Shown: positions 21,488 to 33,351 of the stretch, piece by piece | How positions within the stretch are numbered: the first letter of the stretch is position 1 | How the letters are laid out: each line of letters starts with the position of its first letter | Made by a program: the position numbers and the translations under genes | Notes under the pieces: model-generated | Database searches by the model: none | The model's input: the letters and a program-made list of their open reading frames with translations, nothing else | Told to the model about the DNA's origin: nothing | Source of the DNA: Xenoacremonium recifei | Taxonomy: Eukaryota > Ascomycota > Sordariomycetes > Hypocreales > Nectriaceae | NCBI GenBank assembly: GCA_012184525.1 | Contig: WOFQ01000005.1 | Coordinates: 868,001 to 932,000 of the forward strand | DNA length: 64,000 nucleotides | Direction of reading: 5' to 3'

Positions 21488-24255
21488 ATGGCTTCAGAAT
21501 ACAGGATACACCGGCCATACGTGCTTGCGACTCTTCCGCGACCTCTGGACCACACCGAAGGCAGGATTGTAGCTCGAGAGGTGTACGGTCAACGAGACGG
21601 CCAGAAGAAAAGAAAGAGGACAGAACTGGTCGTAGGCGTGGATGGCGAAACCACAAGCATTTACGATGTAAGTGATCTTGCGAAAGAAACCAAAACTTTC
21701 TCTCATGGCTAAACTGCTTTCAGATCCCAGCTTCGAGACTCATCACCTCATACCCGATCCCACCGCAAGAGTCGTTCACGTGCCCTCCGTACTCGATTAG
21801 GATCAGAAGCGCTGGAAAAAGCGATGTGGCTCGCTACACATATATTGCGACTCGAGACTCTTCCGGTCAAAAGATCACCGTGTTTCGAGACGTCGTTCAC
21901 CCCGATGGCAAGACCGCCTCCACCACCGCAACGCAGACATTGAAGACTTCACCAGTACAGTACATGACATGCTCTGCAGGCATATCAGATGTCGCTCCTG
22001 TTGGCGATCTCATTGTTGTCTGCAAAAATGGCGAGGTAATATCTCTTTCGGGCGAGACACTCTCTCTGCATTGGTCCTCGTCTGCGAAGTCCACGGTCCA
22101 AGATGTCGTCGCAAACAACATCGAGAAGTTTGAGGTGGACTATATCGCATCGGGCACCTTGACAGAGTTCACAGAGGGAATCTTCCGCGATCGGCCCGAA
22201 GTCTTCAGTACACTTCCAAAGACACCAGCCTCGGACCAGGAGCTTCTTGTATTGATTTCGAGGTCCACCAGCAAGGGTCAGGAGAGCCGACACTGTGTCA
22301 TCCTCGCTGCTGCGGCAGGCGACGCCGTAAGCTCTGAGCATTCGAAAATCGCGCCTTTGGACATCGTTCCCATTGCGGCGTCGACCAATAACGATTCTCC
22401 AATAAGATATCAGGTCGACATACAAGCAGGGCTGCTACTACAGCTACAAAATGGAGCGTTGAGCGTGTTTGATTTGACAAGTGCTGTACCAAAGCTCAAG
22501 TCCGTCATCCAGCTAGATGATGCAGAATCCTTTGCTCGACTTTCGAGACCTTTCGTCATGTCATGTTCACTCAACTCCATTGGATTGTTCAACTACCAAT
22601 ATCGTTCGGTTCATGCGACCACTTCTCTCGACCTCTCCGAACTCCCCACTGAAAATCAGAGCCCTGCGTCCTGTCAAATTATCAGCTACCTGCGGAGCCA
22701 GGACTTAGCCGTTGCTCTGGTGGATAATGTGCTAGTGTCAATTCAAGTCGAGCCTCCAAAGAACCACGGCAGACGGCGGAAGCAAGGTCTTCTCATTGAC
22801 TCGATTGGTCGGGGTACTGCCGTCGAAGTTCCCTCGAAGAAGCACAAGGGAGATACCGCGCCCGAATTCTCACACCAGGTCCCTGGTACCATGACCGAGG
22901 AGTATCTGGTTTTGTTCCGGAGCGAGACAGAGACAGCCGACAAGCTCCTTACAGAGGAGAAATTCGATGAGTGGGAAACTTTGTTGCGCAAGAAGTTCCG
23001 TATGGAACTCGAAAAGCCATCAGATGAACCAATCATCAGTAGTCAAGATGCCTCGAATTCACAACAGCTCCCCGAATGGCAGTGGCTCCAAGGGTCGTCT
23101 TCTTATCCCGCTGTCGACCGCCGCTGGGTATTTTACGCGTTGAGCCGGGTGTTTTCTATCTCAGAACCTACCGGTGAAGATTCAGAGCCACATCTCACGA
23201 TGATATTGCCGGGAAGCAATGTGGCATCTTACATGATCATGGCAGGTCATCTTACACTCTCTAATATCAGGTCGGCATTCCGGGATGAATTCGATGCCGA
23301 TGCGCTTGACAACAAGAGCCTGGCCACGGACTTGCTCTCGAGCTTAAGCCAAACTGATCCCTCTATGACGAGCACTCTCTATTACATACAAGCGACAAAA
23401 CTCGGCGAGGTGGAGATCCTCATAGCAATTCGATCCTTGATGCAGAGTATGGAGCTCATCCCAGAGTCGAAGAAGTCTGAGATCACAAAGTTATTGAAAT
23501 CAGAGGAAGACGAATCCAAGAGCATCGAGATGGACCTGGATGAGCTGGATCGAGAGATTGAGGCAACCGAAAAGCATTTGGAAGACGAGTACGAGTGCCG
23601 AGCGCAAGCCTTGACTCTGGCCTTCACCAAGCTCGGACGACTCCCCTCCCTCACAACCGTGAAAGCACTACGAACGGTACTCAAGACGGAGGAAATCCTG
23701 TCCCTTCTGCACCTTCTACGAGTGGAACTGGTCAGGGGTGCGTGGACAACGCTCTACGTGGATCCTACCAGCTTCGACGCCGAGGGCAACGAGCCTCCAC
23801 CTGACGGAGTGGTTGCGCTGCTCGCCGACCTCCTGGGACGATGCCTCGACGCGATTGGCGCCGGAGGATGGTTGTTTAACGACGCCATTGCTTCGGGCGA
23901 CAAGGCGGAGATGGGCGACTTCCTGACGGGCCTCAAGCTTGAGGTGACGGCTGCCTTGGAAGGGCTCGAGGAGGCCGTGTACCTCAACGGAATCGTTAGC
24001 GAGGCCGTGCGATTCGGCGTTGGCGTACAGAAGAGCGGGGGTGCGCGAGCTTCCTGGAACACCAACAAGCCGATCACCATGGAGTTGGAGGGTCGGGAGT
24101 CTCGGCTGCTGCCCCTCGGGCTGAAGACGAAGCAGCTGCCTACGAAGGTCAAGGTGGTGTCGGGCGGCGAGGTGGTGCAGCGGAGCGTGCGCGAGAGGGG
24201 CCATCTGATCAGCCAGCGGGTAGAGGCATACTCGCTAGAGAAGCTGGCCGTTTGA
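21488..24255 (+). CDS. UTP8-like nucleolar protein (probable t-UTP/SSU processome subunit)
   Basis: Two exons, 21488-21667 and 21724-24255, give 903 residues. The intron (56 bp) has GTAAGT, a GCTAAAC branch site and CAG. Splicing joins IYD to IPASRLITSYPIPPQ, which is the expected continuous conserved segment. The ATG sits in a good context (CGCCATGG). The N-terminal half reads as a beta-propeller, with VVGVDGE, SFTCPPYSIR and RYTYIATRD repeats. About residues 640-720 contain a charged, probably coiled helix (KSEITKLLKSEEDESKSIEM), followed by an alpha-helical C-terminal domain. This layout fits the fungal Utp8 family (NOL11-like), which acts in pre-rRNA transcription and early 18S processing in the nucleolus. 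I recognise the family only moderately; another nucleolar propeller protein such as a NAN1 relative is the main alternative. Confidence 0.65.
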
Positions 24256-25510
24256 GCCGCAAAGTGATGCCGATCGGGAGGGGGAGAAGGGACCACAACG
24301 GACGTGTCAACAAAGGGCTGGCGACGAGATTGGTCAGTGGCGGCGATAGCTGCATGCGGCTGAAGAGTAGTTGAAGGAAATGATATCCACGGGGCTTGGC
24401 CTTTTGGGGTCTCGGTCAGCTGGTCATGAAAGGAGGAGCGCTGTCGGGCATTTGGGGAAGCGGGCGAAGCCAAGACCCCGAGGTTGAGAGCAGAAGCGAG
24501 ACGGAACTATCTTCGGTTACAAGCGGCGTATCGAGGGACTCGGAATGATATGAAGTTTGACTCACAAGGTGGAACGGGATGACTGAGGTGTATTTGATAT
24601 CAATGGTAGACTCGGCTAGGAAGCGAGCTCATGACGCGGAGAATGAGAACCGGTGTAATGATGATGTGGAAAATTCCCGCCATGCAGTCACGCAAGAGCC
24701 AAGAAATGACGAATATGTGCACATTGGCGATTGACAAGACGGACAGACGGAGGTCTCGGTGAGCTGTAGTGTAAGTGTAAGTGACAAGTGAGAGTGAGAC
24801 TCAATATGCAATACAGCGGAGGGCTCCGTCGAAGAACGGCCCCCAACTTACAGGTCAATTCAGGCTGTATTCCTACCCTGGAGGCATATTTCGGAAAAAC
24901 GCCTTTGAGTCTGCCCACGATAAAGCTGACAAGCCATAGCCACTAAGTCAAGACATGTGTTTCCGCTAGGTCTGGGCTTATGGGAGTGTCCTCTGACTCC
25001 TTCTCTTGGCGTCTAGATAAAGTTTTTGAGGTGTTGAAGTACCTCAGATGCTGATGCTGCGCACCGATGGCTCATGCAGCCCAACAAGTGCAGATGCCCG
25101 ATGGACAAGGGCGAGGCAGCATTCGAAAGAGATGGCACTACTATTGGATACAACCGTCGCAAAGTGCATAAAGAGAATGCCCAGCGATGGCTGCCTAACC
25201 AGGCGGCGAACTCACATGCATGCACTGCACTTTGAAGGCGACAGCTCATCCCTCCATCTTCTTCTTGGGGCTGGGCCGAGACGCAGCCGAGCCGAGCCTC
25301 GTTGTGCACTCGACAGTGGCCATTGGGCTCGAGACTTTTGAGGTGGTCCGTAGCGCGGCTCCCTGCATGAGATGGCTTGCTGAGGGTTCATCCCAACGAT
25401 AGGGCAACGGTAAGGAGTAACTCGTATCTCTCACAGATCTCCCCCACAACAGGGCCCCCCAGCCTCGCGGACAAGACCGACGACGGCGTTCTAGAAGGGA
25501 GCGGACTGAC

Positions 25511-25535
25511 TGGACTGGACTGGACTGGACTGGAC
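25511..25535. repeat. (TGGAC)5 tandem repeat
   Basis: Five perfect pentanucleotide units, preceded by a degenerate GGACTGAC. Intergenic, with no assigned function. Confidence 0.85.
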
Positions 25536-25919
25536 CCTGGCTGGCAAGGGCAGAGCAGCGATGATGCTATGCTGATGACGCTGCGGATGACGGCGACGGA
25601 GAGCGACGGGCGAGGGCTCTGGAAGGGTGAAACGGCCGAAGATGAAACATCGCGCTGGATGATCCCGTTCCTGGAGGGTTGGCGACCCTGAAAGTACCTC
25701 GAAGATCGAAACTCGATTCGACTCGCTGGCCGGAGCATACAGACGGAGTTATTGACATGGCATGGCCGAGTGAAAGGGTCGCTGCTGGGTGGCGCAGCTG
25801 TTGTTAGAGTGAAGCTTTAGCGGCATGTCGCAGTAGCGCCCACGCAAACCTGGCAAATGGCGGGGGCGTTCGTTGGTTGGCCGTTGGTCAGCCCTGCAAG
25901 TGCAGGTGCCATCGGCGGG

Positions 25920-25941
25920 GGACTAACCCTGGACTAACCCT
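25920..25941. repeat. 11-bp tandem duplication containing CTAACCCT
   Basis: GGACTAACCCT occurs twice in direct succession. The unit contains TAACCCT, which resembles a telomere repeat, but there is no array, so telomeric origin is not supported. Confidence 0.7.
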
Positions 25942-26942
25942 GGAAGGCGCGCTGGGCGATGATGTGAGGCTACGTCACCGATGGGAAAGCGCAGGTGCGA
26001 CGGGACGGGGAGCACCTGCCTGCCAGCTTGTCTACATTTGATACTAGGTCTTCCTTAGGGAGGTACATGCACATGGATGGCCTCACGAAGAAGAGGTGGC
26101 ATTGCATGCAATCCATCCCGCCCCGGCAAGAGATACTCTAGATTCCCGCGAGGTGGTGTTGTCGACCCAGCCAGCGATTAAGGCTGCTCGGACTGCGCAC
26201 GAGGTGGCCACGAGGTATCGCCAAGTATCGCAGGGCAGGGCCTGGCCTGTGATGTGGCAGCCCTCCAATACGCAAAAGCAAAGCCAATTCCTGAGCAGCC
26301 TGACCCTAACAGGTACCTGCTTAGCACATCATCATCGGCCGGGCGAGACAAAGGGAAGGCGCGCCGACGGCTCCCGTCGCTGGGTTGCTCTTACCTTTGG
26401 CGCTCTAGGGGGCTTTCTCGATTTCCGTCACTGACGTTTTGTCTGTAACCATCCATCCATCATCCATCCCTCCCATTCTTATCCTCCTCATGCCCCTTCC
26501 CACTCATCGCTCTTCTTCCTCCACACTCAACCACATTATCATCGTCTGCGTATACCAACATCTCTGGAAAAAACCTGACAAGATCCGCCACGCTCGCCAC
26601 TGCTGCTACTATTCTGGCTCTTTCTCCCTGCTTTTGTTAGCAATACGAGCGCCCTAACCGGGGCAGGCGACAGAACTCCATCCCGTCCATCTCCACTCCC
26701 CGGTGACTTGCATTAGTGACCGTCCTGTATTGCTACGTCGACGTGGAAGCGCGATCATCGACTCGGCAGTGTCAGATCATAGAAAGAAGATTTTGCCGCG
26801 GAAAACAACAAGAATACCATCATCACGAAGCCTACATCGCCCTACTTACCATCGCCAGCTCTCTTACGCCAGGCACGCGACCCGAAGCAGCAGAAGCACC
26901 ACCGGCCTTAGATAGATTTCGCCTTCCGCTCTCTCCCTGGCT

Positions 26943-28976
26943 ATGAGTGGCGGTTCGGCCCTCGAACATATCGACGCTGTCGATGCCCTCGCCCGCACCC
27001 TCTACCTTCGCGTGAAGCAGTCCGGCCATGCTTTCGACAATGTTGCAGCCGCCGTGCGGAATCTCCATATGGCTTTGAGACATCTCCGTGTCGAAGCAGC
27101 TGACCCGGATTCGCTGGTGAACCGCCACGACATCACCGTCTACTCTCGCAAGTTGAAACCAATGGTCGAGGACTGTGATTTCAATCTGTCCCAGCTCGAA
27201 GCCTTGCTTAACAAGTACGGCGACGGGAAAGTGGTCGAAAACGAGCGCGAACGAGAGGACCGAGTGGCAGCCATTAGCTCCAAGATCGTTAACGACAAAA
27301 CCGACATCGACATATTCCTTGATACTGTTCAATTACACAGCTCTGATAATCCGCCAGACCGGTTTGTCGACGGCAGCGAGGCGAGTCTCGAGGGTATCAA
27401 GGACAAGGTCGACGAAATTGCAAGCCGGCTATTCAAGCGCAAAGATGGAAAGGGGTTCATCGAGGATGAGGATGGCTTGTGGCAGAGCTTCAAAGCCGAA
27501 CTTGAAAAGGAGGGCTTCTCTTCTCAAGTGCTGCGGCAACACAAGGTATGTTCCGATTGTGATGCTCTGTGCCGAGTCAGTGTTAAAGAAGCTGACACAT
27601 TTTACCTTTAGGATGTTCTTCGTGCGTACATCCGTGAGCTCGAGTCCATGTCCAACCAAAATGGCGGAGCTTGCCCAACCGTACGAGGTCTTCTGGAACA
27701 AGAGGCCATGTCTCGCCCAACAACGCCCAAGAGACGCTCCCGAGGGGCTGTAGATGACAAGTTTCCATCGGGCATAAAGGATGAGAAACGGAGACCAGAT
27801 CAGGCTCCGGAGAAACCTTACTTTGATGGCTCCTCTGAAGACACTGCGAGCGATACAAGTGATTCACTGGCTCTGATCTCTACGAGGGATCTGGTGGCCA
27901 TGGACAACTTGAACGCTGGCATGGCAGGTCTTCATCTCCAACCTCCCCAGAACCAGTATACCCTGTCACACTCGGCTCCAACCCAGCGATATTTGCCTTC
28001 AAATGTCGCTGGTTCTTTGGCGGCTCCTGAGGCCGACATGTCGACCTCACCGACGCAAAAGTTCGGAGCATCGCCTCGATTCGTCCCCCCACTACCATAT
28101 CACGGAACTGGAAGTTCTCTCTCTGGTCAGGACGCAGCTGCAAGAGGAATCTCGGGCTTGGCCCCTGATCGCTACGGCAACCAGATTCCTCCAGATGCTC
28201 AATGGACCAAGATCAAGCGCACGCTTGTCAGCCCCGAGGTCCTTCAATGGGCTGGCGTCCGATATGAGGCAAGGCCAGACTATGTCGCCGTTCTCGGCCG
28301 TCTTTCGAAGGAGCAAATCGCCGAGTATGCGCGCCAAAGTGCCGAAGCTCGTGCTGCTCGGGGCAATTATCATCGACGAGATGACAGGTACGAACGACGA
28401 AGGTCTCGGTCTGATTCTAGAAGTAGCGACGAGGACGATGACAGTGACTTGTGGGATGAAAGCGACAGCACTGACGCTGATGACGACAAGACATCTGATA
28501 AGGGAACGAAGAGTTACCTCCATGTTGTCGAACCTCCAGAGAAGAAGACATCCCCGTCAAGCACCGTTCCTCCCAAACCCATTCTCAAGAATAAGAACGA
28601 GAACCACGTCCGGTTTGATCCGGAGCCGCATGAGGTTGATCGCAAGTCACCTCGTTCCCTCAGGGACGATCGGGACTATGGCCATCGCCGCGAACGACCT
28701 CCACCGCCAGGCTTCCGACGTCCGCCTCGCGAGAGCTCAAGGCGATACTCAGACTCGTATGAAAAGCGCCGTGGCGACAGGAACGACCGACATGGCGGCA
28801 ATGGCGGCGAGTATTATAACGATAGTCGCAACAGCGGTCGACGACACCACCGGGAGCGTACGAGGTCCCGGTCAACGAAGAAAAAGGCCTGGGGCGAGAC
28901 GCTTGGAGCGGTGGGCATCGGAGGAGCTGCGGCCACTTTGCTAAGCGTCCTCGCCGAGGCTGCTTCGGCGGTGTGA
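26943..28976 (+). CDS. conserved fungal DUF8035-like protein, function unknown
   Basis: Two exons, 26943-27545 and 27612-28976, give 655 residues. The 66-bp intron has GTATGT, a GCTGAC branch site and TAG. Residues 1-200 are helical and start with LEHIDAVDALARTLYLRVKQ; this part resembles the helical N-terminal modules of many fungal hypothetical proteins. About residues 399-450 contain WTKIKRTLVSPEVLQ, then GVRYEARPDYVAVLGRLSKE, which I believe corresponds to the domain named DUF8035. The following 170 residues are very rich in Arg, Asp and Ser (RD/SR-like). The extreme C terminus is a Gly/Ala hydrophobic helix (LGAVGIGGAAATLLSVLAEA) that could insert in or bind a membrane. The cellular role is unknown. 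It is convergent with the mitochondrial factor gene at 29511. Confidence 0.75.
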
Positions 28977-29510
28977 TCTAACCCTTGTCGTTATGAGCTT
29001 GGACTTATTATACCCGGCGCACGCGATGACCGGATCATCACGTCCGCTACAAACTTGCATTCTCCTTTGTTTTTTTCTTATCTGTTCTTTACGAAGTTAC
29101 GAACGCAGAGTCAAATTTGTCGGATACAGAAGACAGGCTGTGTATTTTCTTATCGTACGATGGACATGGGACTCAGTGGGCACACGATATCAAAATGTAT
29201 AAAGGGACAAGGGATGGGAGGATTTCATTGGGCTTGGATATGGACTTTGATACACTTGGGCGGCACTAGTTTGTAAGTTATTGTATGGGTGGCCGTTTGT
29301 ACGATTGGGATCGCAGATGATGGCATCTGTTATGATACCTTGTATTGAATTTTTTGTTCGTTCAAGTTGCAGTGATTTATGCCCGTGCGTGATCTATTGT
29401 GAAGCTTGCTACTCATGGTTCTAGTCTACTTTACATGCTCGCTCGCTTGTGATGAATATTCAATCAAGTAGAGCCGCAGAGCCTCATATCCTCTCTTGAC
29501 AGGGCACACC
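28977..29510. other. convergent 3' region, no gene seen
   Basis: This is the space between the stops of two convergent genes. It is AT-richer than the flanking coding DNA and contains only very short frames. It probably carries both 3' UTRs and polyadenylation signals. Confidence 0.6.
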
Positions 29511-31703
29511 CTAAGTCATCATCTCACCCTCCAACCGCCGCCACCACGCCCTCGCCTTCACATCCCCGGCCTCCGGCGGCACCCCCTGCGCCCTTACACG
29601 CATCAACGGCCGCCTCCGACTCCGCAACACCTTCATCGGCGCAACCTGCGGCCACTCATCCGGCTTCCGGCCCTTGAGCCCGGCGCGCTTCTGCCGCGTC
29701 TTGACCATCCAGCTGCTGTAGTCGGCGGGCAGCGTCTCGCGCAGCTCCGTGGTCCAGACGAAGCGGCGCCAGGCGTCGGGGCGGCGCAGCGTGACGGAGC
29801 CCTGGGCGGTGCGGTAGCGCAGCGTGGGCGGCAGGAAGTCGGCGAACTCGAGGAGGAGGTCGGGGAGGGTGGTGGTGGTGAAGGCGCCGGCGCGGGCGTA
29901 GGCGTTGCTGGAGGAGGATTGGAGGATGTGGTGGAAGAAGGTGCTGAGGGTGAACCAGGCGTGCTCCTTGCGGGCTTCGGCTTGGAGGCGTTCGAGGCTG
30001 GGCTGGGCGAGGCCGCGGAGGATGTCCTGGGCGACGAGCGCGCGGTGGTCGTCTTCGAGGGCGCGGTAGAGTGGGAGGGCTTGGGTGCGGATGGCGGTGA
30101 TGGCGTCGCGGAGGCGGCGTTTGGTGATGAGGGCTTTGACGTAGCAGCTGATGTCGTCGAGGGTGGGCTTGACGTTGTAGGGAGGCGAGGTCATGATGTT
30201 CCAGATCTCGAGGACATGGTCTGCGTCAATGCGGCTGTTGCCATGGTCGCCTTTCAACTTGCGAAATGTCTTATAGGGCTTCGACGCGCTGATGTAGGTC
30301 CAGTTCAGGAGGTTGGACCACGTCTTGTCCGGGATGGGGATTTCGTAGACATCCGAGACATGGGTCAGGAGCTTCAGCGCCGCTGGTATGAGGGCCATAC
30401 TGCCAAATGCTTCCACGATGGCGTCCAGGAGGCGCACCGAGGGTTGTCGAGGGCTCCCGGGGCGAAACTTCTTCCCGCCCCTGACGAACACCTCACCCGT
30501 CTCGCGGTCTTCAGTCAGGTGAATCCAGAAGCCGCGATTGAGGACAATGCCCTTGATAGAGGCTAGGGAGGCAGAGCGCGCAAAGGCAATCATGGTAGCG
30601 CACAGGAACTCTTCATTCAAGAGAACACCATAGAACTTGGATCGCGTCCAGTGACGGCGATAGCTCTCGGGCCCTCCTCTTGCTCGGAAACGTATCCGCA
30701 TATCTTTGCTAAGCCGGCCTGGGATTCGGTTGGTTGGCTCTTGCGTGAGAGCGTTGAGGCTGAATCGTAGGCCATCCAGCAACCTGACGGCGGTCATGGT
30801 CCCGGAATATGCGTATCGGTTGGGTGCGAGGCGTGGGAGGAGCGCAATTCTGGACCTGTCCCATTGGTAGTACATGGGATCGATCATGAAGCGCGCCTTG
30901 ATGAACTCAACCCATGTTCTCGTGTTCCGTTGAGGTCCTAGGCCGCTACTTGAAATCTGACCGAAGAACTCTACGGCCGCTCGTATGTCTCCTGCTGCAC
31001 CAGCGCACCGGAGCAGCACATCGTAGTCTGGAACGACCAATATCCGGCCGGTTTCGAAGCGAGCCTGGACTACTATCTTGACGGCAGATAGAAGTTCCTT
31101 GTGCTGTTTCCGCACGCCATATTCGTCTACCAGCCTTCCCAACGAGGTGAACTGGGTAGCGCCCGGGGATATGGTCAAACCATAGGCGATATCGTGACAC
31201 GGGTGGGCGGTTGGGTCGATCCAGCGCAGGATTTCCGAGAAGGTCGGTTGGGATATGTCCGCAAGCTCATCCAGTGCATCTGCATTCATCTCGTTGGTTC
31301 CCTCCTCCCCTGGAAGAAAAGAATCTGCCCAATTCAGGAAGCATTTGTAGGCGCGTGGCGCATCGCGACGCTGGACGGCTTGGAGCAGATGCTCTAATGG
31401 TGTCTCCGGGGGAGTCAGAGTCTCATCCGCTCTGGACACCTCATGATGGTCCGGGGCCGGCGGAAACTCTCCGCACTGCTCTGCAAACCATGGATCTGCC
31501 ACCTGCGATGTCCCATGTATCGTACTTGAGTATCTCGGCGCCGATAGAAGGACGGGAGCTGTTGAAGGACGTCGTCGAGGCCCCGCCGCGGCGGGTCTAC
31601 ATGATATCGGTATCAGTGGGTCGAATCGCTGGGCGGAGACCAGTGGAGGTGGATTGAAGCCATTCAGACGCGGGCGAGGCCTCAATGGCCGTCTCCAGAG
31701 CAT
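29511..31703 (-). CDS. mitochondrial ATP13/AEP2-like expression factor
   Basis: Single exon, 730 residues. The first ATG is at 31703; the frame extends 16 codons further only to a GTG. The N terminus MLWRRPLRPRPRLNGF is Arg-rich without acids, as expected for a mitochondrial targeting sequence. Around residues 90-300 occur LEHLLQAVQRRDAPRAYKCF, SEILRWIDP, RLVDEYGVRKQHKELL and LLRCAGAAGDIRAAVEFFGQ. The order and spacing match the fungal mitochondrial ATPase expression (ATP13/AEP2-type) family, whose yeast member promotes expression of a mitochondrially encoded ATP synthase subunit. Helical repeat segments resemble PPR proteins. The target transcript here is unknown. It shares a 350-bp divergent promoter with LSM3. 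A long open frame on the opposite strand (29496-30566) is a composition shadow. Confidence 0.6.
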   Translation of the reverse strand: MLWRRPLRPRPRLNGFNPPPLVSAQRFDPLIPISCRPAAAGPRRRPSTAPVLLSAPRYSSTIHGTSQVADPWFAEQCGEFPPAPDHHEVSRADETLTPPETPLEHLLQAVQRRDAPRAYKCFLNWADSFLPGEEGTNEMNADALDELADISQPTFSEILRWIDPTAHPCHDIAYGLTISPGATQFTSLGRLVDEYGVRKQHKELLSAVKIVVQARFETGRILVVPDYDVLLRCAGAAGDIRAAVEFFGQISSSGLGPQRNTRTWVEFIKARFMIDPMYYQWDRSRIALLPRLAPNRYAYSGTMTAVRLLDGLRFSLNALTQEPTNRIPGRLSKDMRIRFRARGGPESYRRHWTRSKFYGVLLNEEFLCATMIAFARSASLASIKGIVLNRGFWIHLTEDRETGEVFVRGGKKFRPGSPRQPSVRLLDAIVEAFGSMALIPAALKLLTHVSDVYEIPIPDKTWSNLLNWTYISASKPYKTFRKLKGDHGNSRIDADHVLEIWNIMTSPPYNVKPTLDDISCYVKALITKRRLRDAITAIRTQALPLYRALEDDHRALVAQDILRGLAQPSLERLQAEARKEHAWFTLSTFFHHILQSSSSNAYARAGAFTTTTLPDLLLEFADFLPPTLRYRTAQGSVTLRRPDAWRRFVWTTELRETLPADYSSWMVKTRQKRAGLKGRKPDEWPQVAPMKVLRSRRRPLMRVRAQGVPPEAGDVKARAWWRRLEGEMMT

Positions 31704-32053
31704 GGCACAGGGTTGGGCGTCATCAATTGTGATGTTTGGAGGAGAAAACACGGCAGTGGATGGAAAAAAAGACCTCGGTTGGAGATGCCACGAAAGTCGG
31801 GGGAGGTGCTGCAGTGTAACGGCGGAACATGCTGGTTACAAGAATATGGGGTAATTTGAGCCGGATAAAAGCATACCTCCACATCCGGGGTTTCGGCGTC
31901 GCTGTGCATCCACTCCCGAAGATTTTCCATTCGTGTCCGTTTCGAGATTCCGCAAGCTCGTGACGACCCTCGACTCCCCCCCTGTCGCCCACCCGCAACG
32001 CCTCCAAACTCATCCTAAGCTGCAGGGCCAAGATTTTCAGTCAATAAATTACC
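31704..32053. promoter_or_regulatory. shared divergent promoter of the ATP13-like gene and LSM3
   Basis: 350 bp separate the two start codons. The LSM3 start is in a strong context (ACCATGG). No specific regulatory motif was recognised. Confidence 0.6.
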
Positions 32054-32503
32054 ATGGCTGACGTTGGCGAGGAGTCGAGCCTGGTGTCGGAGCCCCTCGA
32101 TCTCGTGAGACTCCTGCTTAACGAGGTGGTGTTTGTGAAGCTTCGAGGAGACCGAGAGCTGAAGGGAAAGCTGCACGTAAGTAGCGCTACTCCGTTGTGT
32201 GGTTATTAAACAGTTGCTGATATGATTGAAGGCGTATGACAGCCATTGCAACTTGGTATTGGGCGAGGTGGAGGAGACTATCTACATCGTCGATGAGGAT
32301 GAGGATGATGAGGAGGTCAAGGTGAGACAGCATACTGCCATTTGGCCCTGAATCTGAGACTAACAAAGTATGTAGACCGTGAACCGAAAGTCTGAGATGC
32401 TTTTTGTGCGAGGTAGGCTTGCGTGTTCTGCTTACTCGATGTGATCTCTGACAGTATGACAGGCGACAGCGTTGTTCTCATCTCCCCTCAGGTACCATTT
32501 TAA
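32054..32503 (+). CDS. LSM3: LSm3, U6 snRNA-associated Sm-like protein
   Basis: Subunit of the Lsm2-8 ring (nuclear, U6 snRNA 3' end) and the Lsm1-7 ring (cytoplasmic, mRNA decapping). Four exons: 32054-32176, 32232-32321, 32376-32412 and 32463-32503, giving 96 residues, the usual length. Introns are 55, 54 and 50 bp, all GT-AG; the second has an ACTAAC branch site. Sm motif 1 is seen as VFVKLRGDRELKGKL followed by AYDSHCNLVLGEVEE. The acidic loop IVDEDEDDEEVK is typical of LSm3. Sm motif 2 is MLFVRGDSVVLISPQ. At the last intron the downstream of two neighbouring AG sites must be used, because the upstream one gives a stop. All exons fall below ordinary ORF-length cut-offs, so the gene is easily missed. 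Confidence 0.93.
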
Positions 32504-33351
32504 ACTCAATCTGGAGAGAAGCGACTTTAGTGGAAGAATCCCGAAGCAAGAGGGCAAGACGAAAGGCCTCATTTACGCGTCTTGAAGTGAGCGCATCTTC
32601 AGAGTGACGCTCTGGCTACCCTCGACGAGGCATGCATGCTCAGGCAGGAGGGCTGGGGAGCCTGGGGCACTCTTATGTGAGATTCAGATCTCTCTTGGCG
32701 TCCTTGATGGCGGAAGATAGATACCGCTGTCCATCTGCGCGAGAAAGTCTTGCCTTGGCTGCACTTGTGCACAGCTGCAGGCTGAGCAGGCGTTAGAAGA
32801 CTGTATTTAGTCTGAATAAACAGTTATCCGACATGCAGAGACTCTGTAAAACTCTGCACTAGACATTCCTGAGAGGAGGCCTTTACATCTTGTTGCTTGT
32901 TGGTTCTTTGACCTTTGAGCTCCGTGTATCGTCCTAAGCATAAATCCCGTCTCGACCATGCTATGCTGTATTATCGCGCTAAACAATACTTTCGTCAACG
33001 TCAAAGGCTTTATCGTTTTAAGCGGAAAAATTCAATCCCGTCGACGTCAACCACCTTGAGGAAAGCTCTTATCGATAAGGTGCCGTGTTACTCACCCCCC
33101 CCAGCTGCTGCCCCTCTGATCATTCGAAAGCCACCGCCAGCTGTTGCCTCAGCTGGCCTTATGACTCTTCGATACCTGCACTTGTTAGAGTCAGCCGGCG
33201 AAACAGGGCCACCTTCATAAATAACACGAGACCATCCCTATCTTTACTCGCTCTCTTCACTGTTCAAAGCGCTTACTTCCCTTGAAGACTTCAATGATTG
33301 ATCGATTAGCAGTGTGACGGTGTCCCGCAACATCCCTGTATCGTTGCGACC
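32504..33351. other. spacer between LSM3 and the GTPase gene
   Basis: About 850 bp with no supported gene. It should contain the LSM3 3' UTR and the promoter and leader of the GTPase gene; both genes are on the plus strand. Only short random frames were seen. Confidence 0.6.

Larger units (their letters stand above)
24256..26942. other. 2.7-kb spacer with short tandem repeats and a CT-rich leader
   Basis: No gene was found between the UTP8-like and DUF8035-like genes, which share an orientation. The spacer contains (TGGAC)5 at 25511-25535 and an 11-bp duplication at 25920-25941. A long pyrimidine-rich stretch at about 26430-26700 is typical of promoters and leaders in filamentous ascomycetes, presumably belonging to the gene at 26943. 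Confidence 0.6.

Noticed and set aside
25920..25941. telomere-like TAACCCT words
   Set aside because: Only two copies in an 11-bp unit with extra bases; no array as in true or interstitial telomeric repeats.
29496..30566. 356-codon open frame on the plus strand
   Set aside because: It lies antisense to the ATP13-like gene, has a repetitive Gly/Glu/Val-rich translation and arises from the GC-rich third positions of the real gene.
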